A stretch of DNA of 40,629 nt, taken from positions 1 through 40,629 of the forward strand of contig NZ_JADLQX010000046.1 of NCBI RefSeq assembly GCF_015477605.1, in the 5' to 3' direction. A program made the position numbers and the translations under genes. The notes under the pieces were generated by a model. That model ran no database searches, was not told where the DNA came from, and worked only from the letters and a program-made list of their open reading frames with translations. This stretch comes from Nocardia amamiensis. Its GTDB lineage: Bacteria; Actinomycetota; Actinomycetes; Mycobacteriales; Mycobacteriaceae. Shown here in pieces: positions 32,865 through 40,629 of the stretch (within the stretch, counting starts at the first letter, position 1; the number at the start of each line of letters is the position of its first letter).

Positions 32865-33932
32865 TCAGCAATCCGACGAGTATTTCTTCCAATGTATAGA
32901 ATACGCCAGACGAAAAGCGATTGATGACATCAATAGACGACTCTTTTCGTAAGCTGCACTAAAATCAAGATCGTCAGGATCCCAATTCTCGGCAGCCCCT
33001 TCGTGAACAAGTGAATTTCTCATTTCTCTGACTTTAGTGAGATCATTGAACGATGCTGGCATTTTAATTCCCCTGTAAGTGTAACTAACCTTATATGGGT
33101 CATGGTGAAAGCGATACTCTTTCTTCAGGTAGTTGATTAGACCATGGACAGACATGCCGCCAGCCCGTAGTGAATCTATCTCCCTTTCAATCAATGCTTC
33201 CTTCAATGAATCGATCGATGCGAACCCGCCGGACAAGCTTATTAGATCGTTGTATCCTAACTCTTTCTTGCTGTCTGCAAGCTTTTCGGGAAAGCGCCTC
33301 AAGGTGTCAGCAACGGTATCTCGGAGGAATGCCTCGAATGCAGTCCACTGAAGAATTATTCCGCTCTGATGCACTGCTCGCCGAGCGTGATCATATGATT
33401 CTTCACTGGGTCCTACGGTGTGGGCTGCGCGAAGCAGATTTGATTGGAAATTTGGGTCGTCAAGGTTCATCTTCTGACTGTAAGAAACAGTTCGCTCGAC
33501 TCTTATCTCAAATCTCTTCCGATCGACAGGTAGATCGCCAGCGGCTGGGTCTTTCTGGTATTCGGGCGGCCAAATAATCATTGACTCACCGGAGTTAGGA
33601 TTTACTTTAATGTGACCCAGTGCCCCGCTTTCAGCCATGTCGGCCACCGTTGTGAGTGGCACTCCTTCATTCTTGGAATACCACTCAAGGCTGACCCAGC
33701 GGAATTTTTCAACAACTTCCTTGATGACTTGATCGGCCCCACCCATGGACATCTCCGGATGCGTATCGCCCACGATATTAATCGGGGGGAGGGTGGCTTC
33801 AGGATTCTGCTCAAGAAGTCCCCACATCAATGCATACGACAAACCAGTCAGTTGAGTAAACCGACTAATCGATCGGTAGTTGATCATATAGTTCGCAAAG
33901 GGTGCAAAACCATCTTCGAGCTCAGATGTCAT
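32865..33932 (-). CDS. HEPN-like protein, AT-rich gene, hypothetical
   Basis: A 355-aa protein. The C-terminal half looks like a HEPN domain: a first helix QWTAFEAFLRDTVADTLRRF and, near the end, KVREMRNSLVHEGAAENW, where Arg305 to His310 is R-x4-H. The N-terminal 130 residues are not recognised. Base and codon use differ clearly from the neighbours (many codons end in A or T), a sign of acquisition from another source. No antitoxin partner is evident next to it. Possible roles are RNA cleavage in phage defence. Confidence 0.65.
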   Translation of the reverse strand: MTSELEDGFAPFANYMINYRSISRFTQLTGLSYALMWGLLEQNPEATLPPINIVGDTHPEMSMGGADQVIKEVVEKFRWVSLEWYSKNEGVPLTTVADMAESGALGHIKVNPNSGESMIIWPPEYQKDPAAGDLPVDRKRFEIRVERTVSYSQKMNLDDPNFQSNLLRAAHTVGPSEESYDHARRAVHQSGIILQWTAFEAFLRDTVADTLRRFPEKLADSKKELGYNDLISLSGGFASIDSLKEALIEREIDSLRAGGMSVHGLINYLKKEYRFHHDPYKVSYTYRGIKMPASFNDLTKVREMRNSLVHEGAAENWDPDDLDFSAAYEKSRLLMSSIAFRLAYSIHWKKYSSDC

Positions 33933-34264
33933 GTACGGATGATACCCGTCAATGGGGCCCCGGCTCGAGCTGCAGATGAATAGCTACATAGAACGCACCG
34001 CTACCAGCCGTCGTACACTGCAATCTGCACACGCCGGTCAACTGGACTTATAGGTAGTCGCTATACCTCTTGCTAAAGACCATGCTCAGCGCATGTATCT
34101 GCAAGTATTCCGAATCAATCGGTGCAGTAAAGAGGCTCATCACAGATGAGGGTGTAGCGGTCGGCGGGGCGTCCGACAGCGACAGCGAGCGATCCGCGCT
34201 CGTTGGGCAAGAGATTGTCGCATGCAGCACTCGTCGATCCCTGCAAACAGAGTCGTGCCGTTGC
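33933..34264. other. Region without recognised gene beside IS110 remnant
   Basis: No frame here has a known motif. The base composition is mixed. It lies between the HEPN-like gene and a decayed transposase and may be leftover mobile DNA. Confidence 0.35.
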
Positions 34265-34593
34265 TGTTCTCGATTACCCGCTAGGTGCGCCCGGCGCTGG
34301 GTTGCGTAGCTGGGCCACGGCCGTGATGTGCAAGGACCCGGTTGATCTTGCGGTTCCCCGCGCGGGAGAGCCGATGCCGATTCTGGTCTCCGGCGGAGGC
34401 GTCCAGGGGCGCGGTGCCGTTCCAGGAGGCGAATCGGTCTCGGTTGACGAACCGGCCGACGTCGCCGGTGTCGGCGAGAAGCCTTGCCGCACGGGGGTCC
34501 GATGCCGTACAGGTTCGTCAACGTGGATATGCCGTCTGAGGGATCGTGATCCTCTGCGGACCATCTCGCCTCCACGGCTTGACAGAGGAGCAA
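34265..34593 (-). pseudogene. IS110-family transposase remnant
   Basis: Only the C-terminal domain remains and it is broken by frameshifts. In three frames one reads STLTNLYGIGP, then DTGDVGRFVNRDRFASWNGT, APLDASAGDQNRHRLSRAGN and NRKINRVL, then HITAVAQLRNPAPG. These are the IS110/IS1111 blocks (YGIGP, the FASWNGTAP strand, RHRLSRAGNRKIN). Neither insertion-sequence ends nor the N-terminal DEDD domain were found. Confidence 0.75.
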
Positions 34594-34600
34594 GCCAGTC

Positions 34601-35815
34601 TCACCAAGGTTCTCCGGGTGGCCAAGGTTCGGAGAGGTTAAGTAGACTCGCGGATGTAATGGGTGCCGCCTTCTCCGTCAACTCCATCCTGTCGAATTCG
34701 ATTGTGACCCATGGAAGCCCATGATCAGCCGGGAGAGGGTGGCGTGGTGCCGGATGGCGCCAAAGTGTAGCTTCGGCCTCATTTATCTGCCAGGGCATCA
34801 GCTGGTTCACCAGAAGGACTGCGGAAACGTTGTGATTTCGCCAGTCGGGTCCAGCCCCGAAATAACCGTCGGGCTCCCTGATGCAGCGATCGATAATAAT
34901 ATCATTCTCAGGGGTCTCGGTTAACAACATCGCCTCATGTCCGTACAGTGCATTCGTGCTATGCCATCGATCAGAGTCAAAGATGTAGACGCCAACCGCG
35001 ATGACGAACCCGGCATCCAAGCCACGGTAGGCGTGGTGTTTCTCAGCAAGTGCTGCCTGAATCGTGCCGACATCGTCTACGCGAGAAACCTCCGCTGGGT
35101 AGATGCCGATAGCTCGTCCGGGAGAGCCGTTCGCCCGCGCTCCAGGACTCTTTGGAATAACCCTGAATGTTGCAGCCCAACCGTTATCCTCCCAACGCCA
35201 TTTCCGTGAGCGCTCAAGGTCAATATCATCCGGATTCAGACCCTCAAGCCAACGTTCCAACTGACTGCGTAGCCTGCTCGCCCGCGGCGGGTTCGGGCCC
35301 TCTCGGAGATCAACCAGATGCAGGAAGAAGTTGGGGCTCTCGGCCTGATTGACTATATCCAGCAGCACCGCCCTTCGGTTAGCCGCTGCCTTTGCCGCTG
35401 GGCTACTACTAGGTGAGATTGCTTCCACGTAGAACCCAGAACCATCACGCTCAGCGTAGAAATCGGGATGTCGGGTCGTGCCAGGCAAGTCTGGATGAAC
35501 AGTCACGTGATACCCGGCCCGTATCAGGCATTCGTGCAGGTAAAGCTCCAGGAACCCGCTTCTAAACTGGTCATCCTGGCCCGAGCGGAGTCGGTTCCGC
35601 AGGTCCGAGTACTCCACGTCATCACCGATATGGTCCGCCCAGTCCTGCATGAGGTGCCGCGGGTGACCCCAGTACGCGCCTGATACCCGATTGAGGAAAG
35701 TGAAGCTCGGCTCTCCGTGGCGACAGGGCGAGGGATCGGTACGTTCGACCAAATCGAAGATTGGTTGTCTCTCGGAGATCATGTCAGCATCCACGGTCGA
35801 TATGTCACCCTCCAA
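34601..35815 (-). CDS. Hypothetical protein with PD-(D/E)XK-like motif
   Basis: A 404-aa protein of unknown family. Residues 86-131 carry a nuclease-like arrangement: a helix with Glu90 (SGFLELYLHECL), then Asp118 in TRHPDFYAERDG and Glu131 in SGFYVEAISP. The order E...PD...VE with surrounding strands resembles PD-(D/E)XK endonuclease cores; the Lys usually two residues after Glu is replaced (VEAIS), so activity is uncertain. The TTG start is used because GGAAG is six bases upstream; an ATG 33 bases downstream has no good site. It sits beside the IS110 remnant in the accessory island. Confidence 0.6.
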   Translation of the reverse strand: MEGDISTVDADMISERQPIFDLVERTDPSPCRHGEPSFTFLNRVSGAYWGHPRHLMQDWADHIGDDVEYSDLRNRLRSGQDDQFRSGFLELYLHECLIRAGYHVTVHPDLPGTTRHPDFYAERDGSGFYVEAISPSSSPAAKAAANRRAVLLDIVNQAESPNFFLHLVDLREGPNPPRASRLRSQLERWLEGLNPDDIDLERSRKWRWEDNGWAATFRVIPKSPGARANGSPGRAIGIYPAEVSRVDDVGTIQAALAEKHHAYRGLDAGFVIAVGVYIFDSDRWHSTNALYGHEAMLLTETPENDIIIDRCIREPDGYFGAGPDWRNHNVSAVLLVNQLMPWQINEAEATLWRHPAPRHPLPADHGLPWVTIEFDRMELTEKAAPITSASLLNLSEPWPPGEPW

Positions 35816-36168
35816 ATTCTACTTCCACAACGCCGCCGAGTCCCCACAATCTAATCGCATTTCTGATCAACAGATTGGGAGAATTCCGCCGGGCACCGCC
35901 TTACGACCAATCATCGGCAGGACGCTGAGTCAAGTTCACGACCTCGGCCCTCACTTGTCGACAGAAGTAGAACGTTCGTGACGTGCACACTTCGTTCGTT
36001 ACCATTCCTGGGGCAATGGCTGCCGGGTGCGAGGACCTGCTGGCGTGCAGTGAATCACCGTCGTGCCCGGTGCCATTCGACTCCGGACACGACGTCACCC
36101 CGGCCGGGACTGGGCGCAGACGCAAGTTGAGGGATAGGTTGCCGCGTCGGCTGGGGCCTCCCCTGTCG
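35816..36168. other. Intergenic region, no gene seen
   Basis: Between the two minus-strand genes open frames are short and unbiased. It may contain a promoter for the downstream nuclease-like gene, but no clear boxes were found. Confidence 0.4.
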
Positions 36169-37629
36169 CTAATCGAGGAAGTAGGCGTCGACCTTTTCAT
36201 CGGAATCCAGGATCTCGTCCGAAGCCACGCCGAGTTCCACCGCTAGCTCGACCGATCCGACGAGCGCGACCTGCACGTCAGGCGAGAAGGCTCGTTCGAG
36301 CAGCCCGAGGTAGTCCGACATGCTCTGGTCCAGCTTTTCCAGTATGGCCTGGTATTCCGCGGCGAGTTGCTCGTCGAGCGTGTGCTGCTCGTCGAGGTAA
36401 CGCTCGATCAGCGCCGCCTCTCGCTTCGTCAACGACGATGCGGCGGCCTTGTACATCACAGCGCCGACCGTGGTGCCGATGACGGCGCCGAGGACGGGGA
36501 TGGGGATGGTCGCCTGGCCGACGCAAGCGCCCAGCGCGCGTACTGCGGCCTGCAAGGCGATGAGCTCGGAGTTCTCGATGAACGCGAGTTCATCGATCTG
36601 GCCCCGGCGCAGCTTGTTCGCTTGTTCTGCGATGCTGAAGGATGTGGTGACGATCGAGCTGGCGACGGCTGCGGAGGTCGCGGTGAAATTTGTGAGCGCG
36701 TAGATGCTCAGTCCTCGGACGCCGCCCTTGCCGAAACCTGAGCCGGTCTCGCCTGCGAGGTCGAGCCAGTCGCGCTCGCTGAACTCACTGAGCCTCTTGC
36801 CTTCCCGACGCTTGGCGATCACGGCCAGTACGAACGCGGTCGCGCCCGCGGTCGCGGCGGCGGTGAGTGCGGCCGTGTTTCCTTCTTGCAGCGTCGGGCG
36901 GCTGCGCTGGTAGGCATCGTGGCGCAGGGACCGGTCCGTGGCGTGGAGCGAGCCCTTTTCGGCCGCCATGGTCGAGGTGTAGACATCGCGCTGCACTTCG
37001 TTGTACTCGAGCGTCGAGGGCTCGAGCGATTCGAAGCCGACCGATCTGGTTTGGAAGAACGTCTGGACCCGCTGCCAGTCTCTGAGGGAAGGTCCGTCGC
37101 CGCTGCGTGACAGTAGCTTGCTCGCTTCCTCGGGTGACAAGGCATGTAGCCGCTGGATCACCTCGAAGTGATCACGGGGGATCTGGTATTTCCCACCGTT
37201 GCGCACGTATTCGGGATACTTCTGGAGGTGCTCGGTGATCGCGCCCAGTGAGAAGCGGCCACCCGCTGCGACGAATTTCTGCTGGATCTCGACACTTCCG
37301 CGCATCAGGTCGACGGGTCCGTTGTCGTTGACCCACTGGTAGACGGCCTCGTGGCCGAGGATCTGCTTTCGGGCGTTGCCAATCCCGACCTCGGCGATCT
37401 CGGCGATGAAGCCGTGCATGCCATGCTGTCCGCCGCGGTTGGCGGCGACCACCTCGAGGTCGATCTTCCGGATGGCTTCATCGACGCTGGTGAGCGCGTC
37501 GCGAAGGTGCTCGTCCTGCTGGCTGAGCGCGCTCAGAAGGTTGTCTATGCGGAGCTGGTTGAGATAGCTCACCCAGGAAGCAACTGCCTGCTCCTGGGTG
37601 CCCGTGACGAACTCGGCAGCGTCACTCAC
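36169..37629 (-). CDS. Helical membrane-associated protein of two-gene operon, hypothetical
   Basis: A 486-aa protein that is not recognised. The N-terminal 240 residues are helical and charged. Three hydrophobic Ala/Gly stretches follow: AALTAAATAGATAFVLAVIA, then ATSAAVASSIVTTSFSIAEQ, then IPIPVLGAVIGTTVGAVMY, the last a glycine zipper. The C-terminal part (ERYLDEQHTLDEQLAAEYQ) is a coiled coil. A GTG start is chosen because AGGA lies eight bases before it; it overlaps the upstream gene's stop. An ATG nine bases further up has no proper site. It may form a membrane pore or scaffold with its partner. Confidence 0.65.
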   Translation of the reverse strand: MSDAAEFVTGTQEQAVASWVSYLNQLRIDNLLSALSQQDEHLRDALTSVDEAIRKIDLEVVAANRGGQHGMHGFIAEIAEVGIGNARKQILGHEAVYQWVNDNGPVDLMRGSVEIQQKFVAAGGRFSLGAITEHLQKYPEYVRNGGKYQIPRDHFEVIQRLHALSPEEASKLLSRSGDGPSLRDWQRVQTFFQTRSVGFESLEPSTLEYNEVQRDVYTSTMAAEKGSLHATDRSLRHDAYQRSRPTLQEGNTAALTAAATAGATAFVLAVIAKRREGKRLSEFSERDWLDLAGETGSGFGKGGVRGLSIYALTNFTATSAAVASSIVTTSFSIAEQANKLRRGQIDELAFIENSELIALQAAVRALGACVGQATIPIPVLGAVIGTTVGAVMYKAAASSLTKREAALIERYLDEQHTLDEQLAAEYQAILEKLDQSMSDYLGLLERAFSPDVQVALVGSVELAVELGVASDEILDSDEKVDAYFLD

Positions 37630-38635
37630 TCTCGGCATCCTGTTCGATGCGCATGCTCAGCATGCTCGCGCACGACTTCGTGTTGTTCACCAACGTAGCG
37701 AGTGTCGACCGCTCGGCAGGGGCGAGCGCGTGGAAATCGGCGCGGAAGTGCACCAAGGCTTCGCCGTAACTCTGTACCAGCCCTTCGCGCAGCGAGGTCG
37801 TCCGCTGGAGGAGGTCGTCGAGCCGAGCATCCATGCCTTCGACGAGGGCGGTGTTGTGCTTTATCGCAGTCAGCGCTTCGTGCTTCGCCTCTCGATTCTC
37901 GAACCTCTTCTTCGCGAACAGGGCGATCGACGCGAGTAGGGTTGCGCCCGCGATGGTCCAGCCGATCGGGCCGGCAAGCGCGAGCAATGTGGTGCCTGCC
38001 GCAGTGCCGCCGCCACCGGCGGCCAGCGCGCCGCCACCGAGCCACGCCAGTGCTGCCTGGCTGGCTGCCGCCCCGGAAAGGGTCGAGATCGCGGTGCCGG
38101 TCGACGCTGTCCCGAAGGTGGTGGCGACCCACATCGCCGCCGACGGCGCCAGGCCCGCTACCGCGGTGCCCGCCGCGAACCCGGCGCCGGCGCCGGCAGC
38201 CGACAACCGCGCCGCTTCCAGCTCTTTCTGAGCGAAATCCTCCGCGTTCCAGAACCGTTTCCGATGTACCTCGATCTCGTCGAAGTCGGTATCGAATGAT
38301 TTCGGGGTGTTGGCGATGCTGTTCACCAACTGCTCGACCAGCTCGATCAGGTCCGTCGAACGTTCGCGCTGACGCAACAGAGACAGGCCCCTGTCGGCCA
38401 TCGCCGTGAAGACACCGTTGTATTCCGCTACGGCCATCTCGTAGGGGTCCGGCCCCTTCGTAGTCAGCTTCTCGACCCTGCCCCTGGCAGCGTCCTTGAT
38501 GTTGCCGACCTGCCCGGCGAACTGCGATGAAGCGGTTCGCGCCGCCTTGCCGATACCGTCGACGGTCCTGCCGATGCCCTCCTTGGCGTTGCCTACGTTG
38601 AGCTTGGCATTGTCTACGTCGATCTGTTCTACCAT
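37622..38635 (-). CDS. Glycine-rich membrane-inserting protein, first gene of pair, hypothetical
   Basis: A 337-aa protein. The N-terminus (residues 6-55) repeats NAK and GIG/GNI patterns (NAKLNVGNAKEGIGRT) as an amphipathic helix. A helical middle (65-140) is followed by a Gly/Ala-rich hydrophobic region at 142-240 (GAGAGFAAGTAVAGLAPSAA, AWLGGGALAAGGGGTAAG, ALAGPIGWTIAGATLL), long enough for several tight membrane passes, and a C-terminal helix. GGAGGGG precedes the ATG. The stop overlaps the second gene. No known domain was identified. Confidence 0.68.
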   Translation of the reverse strand: MVEQIDVDNAKLNVGNAKEGIGRTVDGIGKAARTASSQFAGQVGNIKDAARGRVEKLTTKGPDPYEMAVAEYNGVFTAMADRGLSLLRQRERSTDLIELVEQLVNSIANTPKSFDTDFDEIEVHRKRFWNAEDFAQKELEAARLSAAGAGAGFAAGTAVAGLAPSAAMWVATTFGTASTGTAISTLSGAAASQAALAWLGGGALAAGGGGTAAGTTLLALAGPIGWTIAGATLLASIALFAKKRFENREAKHEALTAIKHNTALVEGMDARLDDLLQRTTSLREGLVQSYGEALVHFRADFHALAPAERSTLATLVNNTKSCASMLSMRIEQDAESE

Positions 38636-39295
38636 CGCACCCCTCCAACACCATTGCGGCTCAAGAACATAACGGAGAATATCAACCACATGTTGTCGCG
38701 TCTGGCTGAATACTGACTCTGGCAGGCACTTCGTGATTGACACAGCTTGAGATCTATTGAGGTGCAGAGGTTGGTTCATCGCCGGTGTTGCGATCGTGGG
38801 ATGTTGAGGGTTCTGTTTCCGCACCTGGACCGGATGGTCATAGGTGCGGTCCGCGCTCAACCTGTTAGAAGCCAACCTAGCGCAAATCGATGTTGTCGAA
38901 GGACATGTCACCTCCGGAACGCACCCTGCGCGCTCTGACCCTCCACCAGGAGAACGGATCATCCTGTGCCGTGGAGTGGATCAGCTACCGGGAATCTTGT
39001 GCAGCGTTTGGGTAGGGGCTTTGCGGTAGTTGGAGAGTGTTCCGTCCCCGGCGGCGGTGTCTTGGCGATGAACTTTCCCCAGCCGGACTGCGTTGACGGC
39101 TTGGTCGATCATTTCCTCGAAATCCTGTCGGGCAATATGAGCGTTGGCCTGTATCTGACTTGCAGCTAATTTGGTGTGTGCCTTACTAGCAGGCATGTTG
39201 TCGAGCGATGCGATCGGTGGAGGAAAAATTCGTGTATCTGGGCAGTGCTGCTGTGTCAGCGTCGCCCCACCGTAATGTCGGGCTATCCATCAGAA
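38636..39295. other. Long intergenic region with one weak ORF
   Basis: This separates the glycine-zipper operon from the helical-repeat gene. On the minus strand a 71-codon frame at 38981-39196 (MPASKAHTKLAASQIQANAH, then FEEMIDQAVNAVRLGK) has protein-like composition but no ribosome site. Nothing else is seen; the operon promoter should lie near 38650-38700. Confidence 0.4.
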
Positions 39296-40516
39296 TTACC
39301 TCGTATGCTGCGGATATTTCTTCTCGTCAATTAGATCGAGCACAAGAGCATGCAGGGTAGACATGTCGATGATGGGCAAAGCCGATACCGGGATCTCCCA
39401 CCTGGAGATTGACCATGCGCGCGCCAGCAAGTGTTTGCTCCATCTCCTGCGTTCACGTAGTCCCGAGTGCGCTTGCCTGTTGGTCCGCACCCCCGAACTC
39501 TCTGAGTTGACCGCAAATGCCACGGCCCGTTCTTCGGCACTGCCAACGACCTCAGCGATCGTGGTGAGCGCGGCGGCCTGCTCGGGCGGTTCCATGATGG
39601 TGCAGGCGATGGTTTCGGCGCGTTCGGGATCGGTCTGGGCCACCACTCGGGCGATTCTGACGAGTGCGTTGGCCTGCTCGTGCGGGCTGGTGATGGTGTG
39701 GGCGATGGTTTCGGCGCGTTCGGTGAGCCGAGCAGCGCGTTCAGGATCGGTGCCAGCTACTACCTCGATGATCCTGATGAGTGCGGCACCTTGCCAAGAC
39801 GGGTCGGTGATGGTGTGCGCGATGGTTTCGGCGCGTTCGGGATCGGTGTGGGCCACCACCTGGGCGATTGCGGCGAGTGCGTTGGCCTGTAGGTAAGGGT
39901 CAGCGGTGCAGGCGATGGTTTCGGCGCGTTCGGGATCGGTGTGGGCCACCACCCGGGCGACTGTGGCGAGTGCGATGGCCTGCGCGTACAGGTTGGTGAT
40001 TGTGTGGGCGATGGCTTCGGCGCGTTCAGTGAGACGGGCCGCACGCCCGGGATCGATGGCGGCCGCCACATCAATGATTCTGACGAGCGCGATGGCCCGA
40101 GAGTCCGGGTCGGTGATGGTGTGGGCGATGGCTTCGATGTGTTCGGTGAGTCGGGCCGCGCGTTCGGGATCACTCCGGGTCACCGCAAGGGCGATTTCGG
40201 TGAGCGCTTCGGTCTGTAAGTAACTGTCGGCGATTCTATGGGCGATGGTTTCGGCGCGTTCGGGATCGGTTCGGGCCACCACCACAGAAATGTTGGCGAG
40301 CGAACCGGAAAGTCGGTCCCGGTCGGTGATGGTGTGGGCGATGGTTTCGGCGCGTTCGGTGAGACGGGCGGCGTGTTCGGGATCGGTGCCAGCTACTACC
40401 GTGCTGATTTTCGCGAGCGTGTCGACTTGGTGGCCGGGGTCGGTGATGGTGTGGGCGATGGTTTCGGCATGTTCGGTGAGTCGGGCTGCGTGCTCGGGAT
40501 CGGGAGGAATTGTCAA
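39296..40516 (-). CDS. Tandem helical-repeat (TPR-like) protein
   Basis: About 406 aa. Nine copies of a repeat around AETIAHTITDP, each followed by a second helix such as QANALVRIARVVAQTDPERA, form most of the chain; the period is about 31 residues, or about 39 where ARLTERA is inserted. Copy six lacks two residues (IACTADPYLQ). A different C-terminus follows (ARAWSISRWEIPVSALPIID). In actinobacteria such repeats often form the sensor end of NACHT or STAND proteins, so this may be a separate partner. TTG 40516 is the nearest classical start; a CTG at 40540, with GGAGG four bases before it and overlapping the upstream stop, is also plausible. Confidence 0.68.
   Translation of the reverse strand: MTIPPDPEHAARLTEHAETIAHTITDPGHQVDTLAKISTVVAGTDPEHAARLTERAETIAHTITDRDRLSGSLANISVVVARTDPERAETIAHRIADSYLQTEALTEIALAVTRSDPERAARLTEHIEAIAHTITDPDSRAIALVRIIDVAAAIDPGRAARLTERAEAIAHTITNLYAQAIALATVARVVAHTDPERAETIACTADPYLQANALAAIAQVVAHTDPERAETIAHTITDPSWQGAALIRIIEVVAGTDPERAARLTERAETIAHTITSPHEQANALVRIARVVAQTDPERAETIACTIMEPPEQAAALTTIAEVVGSAEERAVAFAVNSESSGVRTNRQAHSGLRERRRWSKHLLARAWSISRWEIPVSALPIIDMSTLHALVLDLIDEKKYPQHTR
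39596..40480. repeat. DNA tandem repeat within the helical-repeat gene
   Basis: The sequence GCGATGGTTTCGGCGCGTT, with minor changes, recurs about nine times at intervals of roughly 94 to 117 bases. The near-identity in DNA, not only in protein, points to recent duplication or conversion between units. Confidence 0.8.
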
Positions 40517-40536
40517 AACCTGTGGTTCGGTCTGTT

Positions 40537-40629
40537 TCAGGCGACCTCCGTTCGGGTGGTGTCGGCCGGGTCGGGTGAGGATGCGGGGGTGATCTCGCGG
40601 GGTCGTTCGAGCAGCTTGCCCTTGTGGAA
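40537..40629 (-). CDS. 3' end of an upstream gene (5' part outside window)
   Basis: The last 30 codons of a minus-strand gene end at a TGA at 40537-40539. The tail FHKGKLLERPREITPASSPD, then PADTTRTEVA, is Pro/Thr-rich and not recognisable. It ends 20 bases before the TTG of the helical-repeat gene, or overlaps it if CTG is used, so the two are probably one operon. Confidence 0.55.
   Translation of the reverse strand, partial: FHKGKLLERPREITPASSPDPADTTRTEVA

Noticed and set aside
34048..34264. Minus-strand frame continuing from the IS110 remnant
   Set aside because: After the HITAVAQLRN block no transposase similarity continues and the sequence looks non-coding.

Overview
The window looks like chromosomal DNA of a Nocardia-type actinobacterium. 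It has high G+C, GTG and TTG starts, ribosomal genes in the order rpsL-rpsG-fusA-tuf, tandem DUF3558 lipoproteins, a type VII secretion (EspC-like) substrate gene, an FprB-type ferredoxin/ferredoxin-NADP reductase, and an XRE/DUF397 pair. No tRNA, rRNA or CRISPR array was recognised. All assignments come from reading the sequence and recalling protein families; no search was run.

Layout. 1-4.0 kb: a truncated MFS transporter, an aldo/keto reductase divergent from an XRE regulator, and a secreted glycine-zipper protein. 4.3-5.2 kb: an autoregulated ArsR/AHSA1 pair with a 24-codon coupling ORF between the genes. 5.2-8.2 kb: a minus-strand operon that starts at a MerR-type promoter (19-bp spacer) and encodes two tandem 27-aa mini-ORFs, MerR, an antibiotic-biosynthesis-type monooxygenase, an AhpD-like/GNAT fusion and a pirin. 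This looks like an electrophile or quinone stress operon. 8.3-19.5 kb: housekeeping and metabolic genes, namely a VOC protein, a SixA-type phosphatase, FprB, an acyl-ACP thioesterase, a T7SS substrate with a transglycosylase, a quinone reductase, a winged-helix protein, Lrp and hpd, and two lipoproteins. 19.5-24.3 kb: the str operon with its promoter, an intercistronic hairpin and a strong terminator. 24.3-30.1 kb: a lipoprotein, conserved hypotheticals, XRE/DUF397, an intergenic region full of hairpins that includes a perfect cloverleaf, a fatty acid desaturase, a VOC protein and a small secreted protein.

30.5-40.6 kb is an accessory island. It holds a frameshifted AlbA_2/Schlafen-type gene, two proteins with HEPN-like R-x4-H motifs (one visibly AT-richer than the rest of the window), an IS110 transposase remnant, a protein with a PD-(D/E)XK-like motif, a two-gene operon of Gly/Ala-zipper membrane proteins, and a protein of about nine tandem helical repeats that follows the 3' end of a further gene. 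The mix suggests a defence or conflict island, but nothing here proves that.

Two signals stand out. The first is a family of short ORFs bounded by TGAG that overlap their neighbours by ATGA or GTGA and so would couple translation (4679-4753 and 7930-8093). The second is a 51-nt cloverleaf at 27694-27744 in which every base outside three trinucleotide loops is paired.
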